Source of the DNA: Clostridioides difficile ATCC 9689 = DSM 1296 | GTDB lineage: Bacteria > Bacillota > Clostridia > Peptostreptococcales > Peptostreptococcaceae | Direction of reading: 5' to 3' | Assembly: GCF_001077535.1 (NCBI RefSeq) | Contig: NZ_CP011968.1 | Coordinates: 682,001-746,000 of the forward strand | Length of the DNA: 64,000 nt | Part shown: positions 17,767 to 27,100 of the stretch, in pieces | How positions within the stretch are numbered: position 1 is the first letter of the stretch | How the letters are laid out: every line of letters starts with the position of its first letter | Program-made: the position numbers and the translations under genes | The notes under the pieces: generated by a model | Databases searched by the model: none | What the model saw: the letters and a program-made list of their open reading frames with translations, nothing else | What the model was told of the DNA's origin: nothing

Positions 17767-19233
17767 ATGAAGAGAAAACCACAATATTTAATTATTTTTG
17801 AGCATATAATTCAACAAATTTATACTGGTAAAATTACTATTGGAGATAGGCTTGATTCTATAAAAAGCATGTCAGAAGAATATATGGTATCAAAAAATAC
17901 TATAAAAACTGTAATAAAAATGCTCTCAGAAAAGGGCTTTATAGAGACAAAAGCTGGTTCTAGACCAGTTTTAATCCAGAGTACGAGTAAACAATCAATA
18001 GAATCTGACTTATTATATGAGAAGATTTTACAAATATCAGAAATATATAAGATTTTTAGTTTAATATTTCCTTCTATTGCTATGTACAATATTAAAAGAT
18101 TTACATCTAAAGACTTTGAAGAATTAAACGAGATTATCGATTGTATGGAAAAAAATAGTTCTAATTATTTAGTCTTTAAAGAACAAAGGCTAAAATATAT
18201 AAATAAACTAATAAGTAAAACAAATAATTTCCTGATTCACCATTTTTGTGAGATTATTCAGCATGATGTCATTATTTCACAATTGGCCTATAATTTCGAT
18301 AACTTGGATAATTGTTGTATAGACTTTTTTCGTAATAAATACATAGAGCAGGTAAGAAAAACTTACTTATATGGATTGGACGGGAATCTAATTGAATTTA
18401 AAAAACTATTAACATATATGTATAAAGCTTGTAGAGAATCCATACTTAAAATGGTAGAAAATCGTGCTCCACAAAGTATAGATACAAGTAGTTTTAATTC
18501 TGTAACGTTGGAAAAATGTTATTTATATGACTTAATTGTTTCAGATGTAATTTGTCAAATTTTTGAAGGCAATATTAAAATAGGAGATTGTCTACCATCA
18601 ATTACTTCGATAATTAATAGATATAATGTATCTCTTCCAACAGTTAGAAGTGCCTATAATGAGCTAAATGAATTGGGAATTGCTAAAACAATTAATGGCA
18701 AGGGAACATATGTAACACTTTTTTCTGAATATGATGATGATTATATAAATACAGAAGAAGGAGCTAAAAGGTTGAGTTTGCTTTTGGATGCTATGGAGTT
18801 TGTTACGATTACTCTTGAGGATGTAGTACTTTTACTAGGAAATAAAATGGATTTGATAGCTGTAGATAAAATAGAAACTCATTTAAGGTACTTACAAAAT
18901 AATTGTGAAGAGTGTAAGGTTTATCCAGATTTTGTTTTACTTTGTAAGATAGTAGATTATACACAAATTTATGTATTACAGGAAACATTTTTGCATTTAA
19001 AACAATATATGATATTTGGAATCTATTTAGAGAGATTTTTTCATGAAGAATATAATGAAATTTTGAAAACACGTTTTGATGTATGTTTTGAGATACTTAG
19101 GTATTTAAAAAAAGGAGATGTTGAGAGATTTGCAGAATCTTTTTCTAATATTTTTAAGGAGTCTTTACAATATTTGAAAAAGGTTATATCTTCATTAAAT
19201 GTTGATATGAGATTAAAATTAGGTATATTGTAA
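17767..19233 (+). CDS. double GntR-domain regulator
   Basis: 488 aa. Residues ~5-72 form a GntR winged helix (GDRLDSIKSMSEEYMVSKNT; MLSEKGFIETKAG). Residues ~255-320 form a second one (GDCLPSITSIINRYNVSLPT; YNELNELGIAKTINGKGTYV). Each is followed by ~160-180 helical residues without recognisable ligand signatures. The protein therefore looks like an internal duplication that carries the DNA- and effector-binding pair twice in one chain. RBS GAGGAAAAAT. It stands alone; the target genes are unknown. A 284-base gap with a strong promoter for the next gene follows. Confidence 0.75.
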   Translation: MKRKPQYLIIFEHIIQQIYTGKITIGDRLDSIKSMSEEYMVSKNTIKTVIKMLSEKGFIETKAGSRPVLIQSTSKQSIESDLLYEKILQISEIYKIFSLIFPSIAMYNIKRFTSKDFEELNEIIDCMEKNSSNYLVFKEQRLKYINKLISKTNNFLIHHFCEIIQHDVIISQLAYNFDNLDNCCIDFFRNKYIEQVRKTYLYGLDGNLIEFKKLLTYMYKACRESILKMVENRAPQSIDTSSFNSVTLEKCYLYDLIVSDVICQIFEGNIKIGDCLPSITSIINRYNVSLPTVRSAYNELNELGIAKTINGKGTYVTLFSEYDDDYINTEEGAKRLSLLLDAMEFVTITLEDVVLLLGNKMDLIAVDKIETHLRYLQNNCEECKVYPDFVLLCKIVDYTQIYVLQETFLHLKQYMIFGIYLERFFHEEYNEILKTRFDVCFEILRYLKKGDVERFAESFSNIFKESLQYLKKVISSLNVDMRLKLGIL

Positions 19234-19412
19234 CAAATAGTAAATGTTTTGTGGAGATAAAATCCTTTTTTTAGTTGAAAAATCCCATAAAGTAAGCATT
19301 TTTACTGTGTGCAATACAATAATGTAAAGGATAAAATGGTGCTGTAATGCAGTGTAAGTAAACAGACAAGGTTACGAACAGTAACATGAAGTTATGAAAT
19401 TAAATAAGCTGT

Positions 19413-19441
19413 TTGACATTTTTACGTGCTCATATTAGAAT
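19413..19441 (+). promoter_or_regulatory. strong sigma-A promoter with conserved leader
   Basis: TTGACA at 19413-19418, 17-base spacer, TAGAAT at 19436-19441. The promoter and the following ~60 bases (…AAGTTATGTATTTTT…CTTAAGTGAAGAAGG) are clearly related to 33049-33115. Confidence 0.8.
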
Positions 19442-19517
19442 TAAAAAAATAAGTTATGTATTTTTTCTACTTAAGTGAAGAAGGCATAGACCAATCAAAA
19501 ATATGGAGGATTATAAA

Positions 19518-19697
19518 ATGGGAAAAGATAGATTTGAAAAAGTATATTCACAAGGAAAAATAAATGCAACGGAGATTTGGGTGGATAAAGAAACAGGTGT
19601 GAACTATGTATTCCACTATTATGGCCATGCAGCCGGATTTACGCCTTTACTTGACCGAGAAGGAAAACCTGTTATTTCTCCAATTGTAAGTAAATAA
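19518..19697 (+). CDS. DUF6440 family small protein
   Basis: 59 aa from ATG 19518. The ATG at 19503 is part of the Shine-Dalgarno region (GGAGG, 8 bases before 19518). The sequence RFEKVYSQGKINATEIWVDKE, GVNYVF and GFTPLLDREGKPV is typical of the DUF6440 family, small cytosolic proteins of unknown function often found on or near mobile elements. It has its own strong promoter and probably the hairpin at 20074-20115 as terminator. Confidence 0.75.
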   Translation: MGKDRFEKVYSQGKINATEIWVDKETGVNYVFHYYGHAAGFTPLLDREGKPVISPIVSK

Positions 19698-20333
19698 CGT
19701 TTAAATATAGAAAAATGTAACAGATTTTTGATTTGTAGGGATGTTTTAACTTTCTTTATTGATTCCTTTATTGGTATAATGCATACTTCCTATCTAACTA
19801 TTCTTAATAGTAACAAGTAGTGTTTCGTGTTATATACTAAGCGATTTTATTGATTTTTGTCATCATAAAAATTGTAAAATTTGCTTGTTATGGCTACTCC
19901 AATCCACAAATAAGGAATGTACCTGTGGTCTTTTAAGACAAGATTCGTAAAGTTTGTTATGTTTTTTGTGGTTTCAAGGAGGGGGTATATCAACTTATGA
20001 TACCTGAAATAGCTATTCATGCAATAAAAAAAATAATAAAGTCTCTATGTGATTTTAAATAAAACAAGTTAAGTAATGGATATTTTCTAATTATAATAAT
20101 TGAAAATATCCATTATTGTATTTAGAATATATTCAAAACAAGATGCATTTCATATTGTAGAATAATCTTATTACATGTAAAGTAAGCTATTTATATGTAA
20201 AGTTAAGTTATTTTATAAGTATTTTTATCCAGTTATGCATTTTCATTGACCAGTTACACAGAAAATATTGAATATTGAGAAAATTGGTACTACTATATAT
20301 ATAAATAAATATATATATAAAGGAGGTTTTTAT
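19698..20333. other. gap with one possible micro-ORF
   Basis: No recognisable gene. A 21-codon frame at 19997-20062 (MIPEIAIHAIKKIIKSLCDFK) follows AAGGAGGGGG by 11 bases. It is amphipathic and basic, but nothing else supports it. A terminator hairpin follows at 20074. Confidence 0.4.
20074..20122. terminator. 14-bp hairpin terminator
   Basis: TAATGGATATTTTC (20074-20087) pairs perfectly with GAAAATATCCATTA (20102-20115), followed by TTGTATTT. Confidence 0.6.
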
Positions 20334-20609
20334 ATGAGTCTTTTTGTTGGTGGATGGTCAAAATTCAGAGCTGTCGAAGAAGAAGATTTAAAAGTATTTA
20401 ATGAAGCTGTAGGAATGTTAGAAGGGGTTGGTTATGAACCACTTATTGTTTCTACTCAAGTTGTAGCAGGAACAAATTTTAAATTTATTTGCAATGCTAC
20501 TTCAGTTACAAATCCTCCACAGAATTATTTAGCAGAGATAGTTGTTTTTAAACCTCTTCCTTGTGATGAACATAATGCAACAATTACAAGTATTAATATA
20601 ATTAAGTAA
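20334..20609 (+). CDS. stefin (cystatin)-like cysteine-protease inhibitor
   Basis: 91 aa from ATG 20334, chosen because AGGAGG lies 7 bases upstream. Three features of the stefin inhibitory edge are in the right order: an N-terminal Gly-Gly (FVGGWS, 6-7), the first hairpin loop QVVAG followed by TNF (42-46; eukaryotic stefins have QVVAGTNY), and a VFKPLP segment matching VFKSLP of stefins. The length (stefins ~98 aa) and the absence of a signal peptide and disulfides also fit. Stefins block papain-like proteases by wedging these three parts into the active site. In bacteria such proteins are rare and their targets unknown. It is the first gene of a cluster with 20629 and, beyond a repeat array, the two GTPases. 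Confidence 0.7.
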   Translation: MSLFVGGWSKFRAVEEEDLKVFNEAVGMLEGVGYEPLIVSTQVVAGTNFKFICNATSVTNPPQNYLAEIVVFKPLPCDEHNATITSINIIK

Positions 20610-20628
20610 TATTAATAGGAGGTGGAAG

Positions 20629-20916
20629 ATGAGACTAAATGTAACTAAACAAAATACTATAGAGGTTGAAAATAGTAGAAAAGAAGATGTTTATTTTGTA
20701 ATAGTTGATAATGTTTTTTTTGAACGTCAAGGTGATGTATTTAATAGTATCACGAATAATAATTTAAATAATTATGATGTAAAAATATTACCAACTGATA
20801 ATGTTTTTTTAGAATTAAAAATAACATCTACTAAAGATTTAGAACCTGTTTTTATTGTAGTTGAAGATAGACAATACAATCATGGTAGTATAATGTTTAA
20901 GCCAGTATTGGTATAG
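20629..20916 (+). CDS. unknown 95-aa protein paired with the stefin-like gene
   Basis: 95 aa, starting 19 bases after the stefin-like gene with its own AGGAGGT, so almost certainly co-translated with it. The pattern of alternating hydrophobic residues (VYFVIVDNVFF, VFLELKI, EPVFIVVED) predicts an all-beta fold. There is no signal peptide, Cys or catalytic motif. The end (IMFKPVLV) faintly resembles the VFKPLP stretch of its neighbour, so a distant inhibitor-like or adaptor fold is possible; I do not recognise the family. A minisatellite starts at its last codons. Confidence 0.65.
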   Translation: MRLNVTKQNTIEVENSRKEDVYFVIVDNVFFERQGDVFNSITNNNLNNYDVKILPTDNVFLELKITSTKDLEPVFIVVEDRQYNHGSIMFKPVLV

Positions 20917-21297
20917 AATTTAAGCAAATAAAAGTGAACTATTCAAGTAGGTATAGGTGAATTATTTAAACTAAAGGAAACCTATTTAAACCAGTATAGT
21001 TGAACTAATTTAAGCAAATAAAGATAACCTATTTAAACCAGTATAGTTGAACTATTTAAGCAAATAAAGATAACCTATTTAAACCAGTATAGTTGAACTA
21101 TTTAAGCAAATAAAGATAACCTATTTAAACCAGTATAGTTGAACTATTTAAGCAAATAAAGATAACCTATTTAAACCAGTATAGTTGAACTATTTAAGCA
21201 AATAAAGATAACCTATTTAAACCAGTATAGTTGAACTATTTAAGCAAATAAAAATAAAATATTCAAGCTGGTATAGGTGTAAAACTTAAGCAGTAGT
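20897..21297. repeat. 46-bp minisatellite seeded by a gene end
   Basis: Near-identical 46-bp units start at 21009, 21055, 21101, 21147, 21193 and 21239, with diverged copies from 20919. Each unit includes TTTAAACCAGTATAG, which resembles the last codons plus stop of the preceding gene (TTTAAGCCAGTATTGGTATAG at 20896-20916). Between 21298 and 21643 there is only AT-rich sequence and the RBS of the next gene. Confidence 0.9.
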
Positions 21298-21643
21298 ATA
21301 GGAATGTTTAAATTAATGGTACAAATATAATTAAAAATCTATATGTAATAACCATAGGAAAATAATGGACGTATAATATAAAAAACAACTGTATTACATA
21401 AAATACAATAAAATAAGCGCATTAAATAGAATAACTGTGTTGGTAAAGATTATATTATACAACACAGTTATTTTAATAAACAAAGAAGAATAATTATTGA
21501 GTGAAAATGCAAATTTAGTGAAAAAGCAAATTTATTAAAAATAAAAAATAAAAAACAAATTTAAATATAGTCTAAAAACTTTGTAATCTACTTAAGGGAT
21601 TAAACTTTATTTAAATAAAATATATAACCAAGGGGGAAAATAA

Positions 21644-24139
21644 ATGCCAGAAAATAACAATCAACTTTTAGAAGAAATAACACTCTTATTAAATGAAGGA
21701 AAAGTAGCAATAAATAAGGCTGAAAATCAAAATTTAATTCTAATTCTTGGTGGGACAGGATGTGGCAAAAGTACTGCAATTAACTATCTTGCAGGATGTG
21801 TAATGATGGAAGTAGAAGATGAAGATACTGGTATATCATATATTGATTGCTTAGACCCTGTGGCAGAGATTGGTTCAGGAGCTGTTTCTCAAACTTTATA
21901 CCCGAACATTGTAAATATGAGAAAACCAATAGAAGGAATGGATGCAAAATTATGTGATACTGCAGGTTTTAGCGACAATAGGGGAGTAGCCCATGATATT
22001 AGTGCAGCAGTTTCATTAGGTGAAGTATTTAAAAATTCTGCATCTATATGTGCAGTAATTGTATTGATACCAGAAGCAGATATATTAGATTCTAGACTTA
22101 CAAAAGTACTAGACCTGTTCCAACAGTTAAATATGTGTCTTCATAAAGAAAATTTTAAGGGTAGTATAACTTTTTTCATTTCAAAAAGTTTCTTAGAAAG
22201 AACAGAAAAACAAATATATAATGTTATAAAAAGAAAATATGAACAATTATGCGAAAATTTAGACAGTAATATAGAGGAAAAAGCTTGGTTATTTGAAGAA
22301 TTGCTAAAAGATAATGGAAAAAATATTCATCTTTGTAAGCCACTTGCATCAGATGAGAGGGAAGGCTTATTAAAGCAAGTACTAGAATTAGATGAAGTTA
22401 AAGATAAGACATCAGCATTCCAATATCCAATTAGTGCAGATGCAAGATTAGTTTTAGATACGTTGATAAAAGAAATTCAAAACAATATCGTATCTAGCCT
22501 AGAAGATTATGTTAAGGCGTATACAGAAGATTTTATCAATATTATTGGAAGTATAACAATGATTCAAGAAATAGCAAAATATGATGAGGTTGTAAAAGTA
22601 TTTAAAAACTGGTTGGAAAGTACAACAAGTCTTACTATAGAGAGTTTTATCAACGTATTAGCCAAACAAAGTGGCTTATTCTTACAAGATAGTTGCATGA
22701 AATTACAAAATAAGATAAAAGGAAACTTAGATATAATTGATGCTTTAAGTAAATATACAGAACATGGAACTGGGGAAATTTTATTACCTTCTGTACATAT
22801 GGAATTTATTATAGAAAAGGCAAGTAAGAAGATAATGGAACAAAACTTCATTATAATAAGAAAGAATTTAGAAAAAGTTTTAGTTTCTTATGAAGTGCAA
22901 AAACAGGTATTTACATTACCAAATAGAGAAAAATTAATGGAAGTTGCAAATAAAAAGGATTATGTATATAGTGTAAGTGATTTTAATTCAATTTTGACAA
23001 ATGTTACAGTTACACAAAATGAAGAGTTAGAAGACAGTATAACAAGATTAAGTGCATATGGAGAAGAAGGTAATGAGATAATTAGAGAATTTATTGGTAA
23101 ATACATTTTAAATCCATTTATAGTAAAAACAATTAATATTAATGATAAGAAAGGTATTGAAATAAGAGCATTAATTCCAAACTTAGTAATTAGCAGTGTA
23201 TTGGAATATTTCAAAAATAGAAAAGTAGATGACAATGTTTCTACATTTATGTTCTTTGCTAAAGATACTATTTATATGGATGATAACCTTGGAATGAACT
23301 TTGCATCAGAGAAAAATATTATTCTTGCTTCTAACAATCTTGATGTAGGTAGTAATGTAAAAATTAATGTAAGTGGAAAGAGCGGAGAACTTGTAGATAA
23401 TTCTATGTATGGGAAAAATGGTGAAGATGGTAGAGATGCAGGTAATATTTACTTATATATTAAAGAAGAAATTAGAAATTATCGTCTAACACTGATTGCA
23501 AATGGAGGAAATGGTTCTAAAGGAATAGATGGGAAAAATGGTGAAACAGGAGCTTCTGGAAGTAATGGAGCTGATGCAGGATATACAAGTTATTTCCACG
23601 GACAGATGTTTAAAGGGTATTTTGAAAAAGGTACAAGTGGCAAAAAAGGTGAAAAAGGTGGAGCTGGTGGAAATGCTGGAAGAGGTGGAAATGCTGGTAA
23701 GAAAGGTAATATTTACTTCATTTCAGATTCAGAGGAACAAAAAAATAGAATAATTAATCATTGTGATATAACAGTGAAAGATGGAGAAGCAGGTCCAAAT
23801 GGTAGACCAGGTTTAGGTGGATATGGAGGAAGTGGTGGCTATCACGGATATAATACACTTTCATTTTCTCCAAGTGGTATAGATAAGACTGTATACTATA
23901 CAGGATATTTTACAAGTTGGGATTATAAGTTAGATAGTATAATTAAATATCATATAGAATTTAGTGGTGGAAGCTGGAATGAAGGTAAAACAGGACCAGC
24001 AAGAGAATACGCTGAATATGGAGATAGAGGAGACAATGGAGGATTTAATGCTCCAAATACTAAGTTATCAACAGCTGTTTCAAAGGTAGAAGAGAATCTT
24101 ATTAAAGAAAAATATCAAGGCTATTGTTCCGAAATATAG
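21644..24139 (+). CDS. large P-loop GTPase with collagen-like glycine-rich module (partner 1)
   Basis: 831 aa. The G domain has a P-loop GGTGCGKST (36-44), a G3-type motif DTAGFSDNRG (105-114) and a Ser-Lys in the G4 position (TFFISKS), as in AIG1/septin-like TRAFAC GTPases. Residues ~250-490 are helical. From ~510 a beta-rich part leads into a glycine-rich module (~576-735) with GxY-like runs (GKNGEDGRDAG, GKKGEKGGAGGNAGRGG), and a final GDRGDNGG stretch lies near 795. There is no signal peptide or membrane helix, so it is cytosolic. Only 14 bases separate it from its longer paralogue. I do not recognise a named family; dynamin/AIG1-like membrane or assembly GTPase is an inference. RBS AAGGGGGAAAA. 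Confidence 0.75.
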   Translation: MPENNNQLLEEITLLLNEGKVAINKAENQNLILILGGTGCGKSTAINYLAGCVMMEVEDEDTGISYIDCLDPVAEIGSGAVSQTLYPNIVNMRKPIEGMDAKLCDTAGFSDNRGVAHDISAAVSLGEVFKNSASICAVIVLIPEADILDSRLTKVLDLFQQLNMCLHKENFKGSITFFISKSFLERTEKQIYNVIKRKYEQLCENLDSNIEEKAWLFEELLKDNGKNIHLCKPLASDEREGLLKQVLELDEVKDKTSAFQYPISADARLVLDTLIKEIQNNIVSSLEDYVKAYTEDFINIIGSITMIQEIAKYDEVVKVFKNWLESTTSLTIESFINVLAKQSGLFLQDSCMKLQNKIKGNLDIIDALSKYTEHGTGEILLPSVHMEFIIEKASKKIMEQNFIIIRKNLEKVLVSYEVQKQVFTLPNREKLMEVANKKDYVYSVSDFNSILTNVTVTQNEELEDSITRLSAYGEEGNEIIREFIGKYILNPFIVKTININDKKGIEIRALIPNLVISSVLEYFKNRKVDDNVSTFMFFAKDTIYMDDNLGMNFASEKNIILASNNLDVGSNVKINVSGKSGELVDNSMYGKNGEDGRDAGNIYLYIKEEIRNYRLTLIANGGNGSKGIDGKNGETGASGSNGADAGYTSYFHGQMFKGYFEKGTSGKKGEKGGAGGNAGRGGNAGKKGNIYFISDSEEQKNRIINHCDITVKDGEAGPNGRPGLGGYGGSGGYHGYNTLSFSPSGIDKTVYYTGYFTSWDYKLDSIIKYHIEFSGGSWNEGKTGPAREYAEYGDRGDNGGFNAPNTKLSTAVSKVEENLIKEKYQGYCSEI

Positions 24140-24153
24140 AAAGGGATGGATGT

Positions 24154-27100
24154 ATGGCAAATAAACTTTATAGTGAAATCGTAAACCTTTTGGAAGAAGG
24201 AAGAGACGAGCTTAGAAAATATGACTTAAAAGAAAAGTCAATTTTGTTATTCCTAGGTGCTTCAGGCGTTGGAAAGAGTACTTGTATAAATTATTTAAAA
24301 GGCTGTGTGATGGAAGAAAAAACGGATGAAGAGACTGGACAAATATATATAACTGCAAAAGATTCAGCTGTCGAAATTGGAAATGGTGTATATTCTAAGA
24401 CTTTATGTCCAGAAGTTGTAGATATTGCAAATAGAGATTTTTCATTATGTGATTGCCCAGGTTTTTTTGACAACCGTGGAGCAGAGTATATGATTGCTGG
24501 TGCTATGCTTGTAAGGGAAACTATTTCCACATCTTCAAAGGTAAAAGGGATGGTAGTTATTTTAGACTATCAATCCCTACTGGACTCTAGACATACATTA
24601 TTGATAGAAACAGGCAAAAATTTGAAAGATATGCTTGGTGATTATGCAAAGTATAAAGAAAATTTCTTCTTTCTTATCAATAAAATACCTAAAACACTAA
24701 TTGGTAATGTAACAGAAGAAAAAATAAGAAATATATTGGAAAAAGCAAAAGAAGACCTAGATAGTCAAGAGAAAGATTACGACGGTTGTAAGGAATTAGT
24801 GTACTTATTAAATGTAGCATTATCAGATGGTGTATCTATTAAATTATGTAATCCACTAGATAAACAGCCAGAAAAGTTGTTGAATGAAATGAAAAATCTA
24901 CCTGAAACATTTGAAAAAACAGATTTGGGATTGATGCTTACTGCTTCTTGTAAAATAGAAATACAAAAAGCTGTTGATGTAACCTATAAAGACCTAGAAA
25001 AACTTTTAGTTCCTTATATAGAAAGTGTTAAAAAAGGTATGGAAGATTCTATTTCCATTCTATCTTCTATAAATAGTCTAAAAGATAAAAAGATTCAATT
25101 AGATAAGATGTATACAGATTTATGTAGTAGGACTAATAATATGAAAGAGCTTATGGAGTTTGTACAAGAACTTTCATATGGTGATGGCGTACAGAAAGTG
25201 AATATATTAGAAGAAACACGTCTTCTTTTAGAGTTAAATAGTTACTGTAGTGAGACTCATATTGTTGGTCTAAGTGAGTTGTTAAAATCATTGCTAAAAA
25301 ATACTTTAGAAGATACATTGAAAGATATCAAATATTGGATAGCAGAAGAAGAATATAGGGAAGAAGAAGCCAAAAGGCTTGAAGATGCAGAGTATAGGAT
25401 AGAGAAGATTCAAAGTTGTACATATATAAAATCATATGAGAAAGAAAATGTACTTTCTATATATATTCCTATACCTAAAGTGAATTTATCGGATTTGACT
25501 AAAATAATATCTGGTTATCAACTTAATATTTTGTCATCTATATATATGTATGGAGATTGTGAGTTGAAAATTGACTGTAATATGGAGAAAGAAGTCTTCT
25601 CAGGTAAGAATATTGTACTACTTACAGAAAAATTACATATACCAGAAGGGACTTATTCAATCAACGTATCTGGTAAGGATGCAGAAAAATTGGTTGGAGA
25701 AAGTTCTATTTACGACGGAATGAATGGAAGAAATGGAAATAATGCAGGTACTTCAGGTGATATCATATTATCTTTTAAAGAAATAGAAAAAAGAGGAGAA
25801 CTTAAACTTTACGTAGATGGTGGACGTGGTGGAAATGGACAAGATGGAAAAAAAGGAGATACAGGGATAACTGGAGAAGCTGGGGCAAATGCTAAAATAG
25901 GTTCTAAAAAAGAGTCAAAAGAATTTGCTAATGTTAAAGGTACAAAATACTATGTGGTAAAAGCAGAAAAAGGAAAACAAGGTGGAACTGGAGGCACAGG
26001 AGGTAATGGTGGAAATGCAGGTCTTGGAAGCAAGTCTGGACAGGTTTATCTCCTTGGGAAAGCTCCTTTATTAAAAAGTGCTATAAGTAAAAAAGATGGA
26101 AATCATGGTTTAGCAGGAAAAGGAGGCTCTGGAGGAGCTGGTGGTGCAGGAGGTCTTGGTGGAATTAGAGGTATATATGAAGAAACAATAAGATATATAG
26201 GTACCTCTCCTCCAATGGATGATAGTGATAGAAACTACTATTATTTTGATAGATATGTGTTTAATCATGCTTTAAATCAGAAGCAAGCAGCAGATGATGG
26301 AGAGAAATTAAATACTCTTTATGAAGAACATAAGGACTGGACAATTAGCAAACGTGAAGATTCAGGTTCAGCCGGAGCAGAGGGAAAAGACGGTCACTCT
26401 GGAGATGCACTAAAAGAAAAGGAATTGTTAAAGCAGGAGTATTCTTTGTCAATAGATACATTCTTCTATGAATTTTTCGAGAGATTTGGTTTTTCTGGAA
26501 TTAAAGGTTATAGAAATCTTAGACTGTTGTGTGCAGTAGGAATTTTAGAAGCTGATATTTTAGAATTTTCACATATTTATGAAATTTTTTATGCAGTTGA
26601 GAAAATAGAGATGCAATTAAATAGAGAAATACTTCAGAAGTACTATAGTTTTGAGAAGAAAAATAAAGCAGTACTTTCTCTGGATGATATGAATACAAAG
26701 AAAGAATTTTATAAAGAGGCAAAGGAAATCTATGAATACCTTATAAATAAATTGATGCAGTCTGATAGAATAGAATCTTTTGTAGGAAAAAATCAGAATT
26801 TTAGCGAATGGAGTATGATTTTATTTGCACTTGAGCAGAAGACAGCATTTTATGTGCAGATGATTGAAGAAAGTGAAATTGGAGGAAATCGTGTTACAGA
26901 TATTCGTTCTTTGACAGATTATCTGGATAAGACCTTAAGAGAATTGGAACAAGGAAAGAAAGATGAGTTAAAAGAAGGATATTTCAATACATATAAGGAA
27001 AGTATCCTAACTCAAATTGAATCTGGAAATCAACAAATAGAGGTTTTAAAAAATGAACTTGAGAATAAAATGCTTTCTGTTAATGCAAAAATGAACCTGT

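Noticed and set aside
19740..19960. Possible insertion-sequence remnant
   Set aside because: Neither strand gives a recognisable transposase segment, and no terminal inverted repeats or target duplications were found.
23371..26415. Reading the Gly-rich stretches as spore-surface (BclA-like) collagen
   Set aside because: No export or exosporium-targeting segment is present, the runs are short and irregular, and both follow a cytosolic P-loop GTPase domain.
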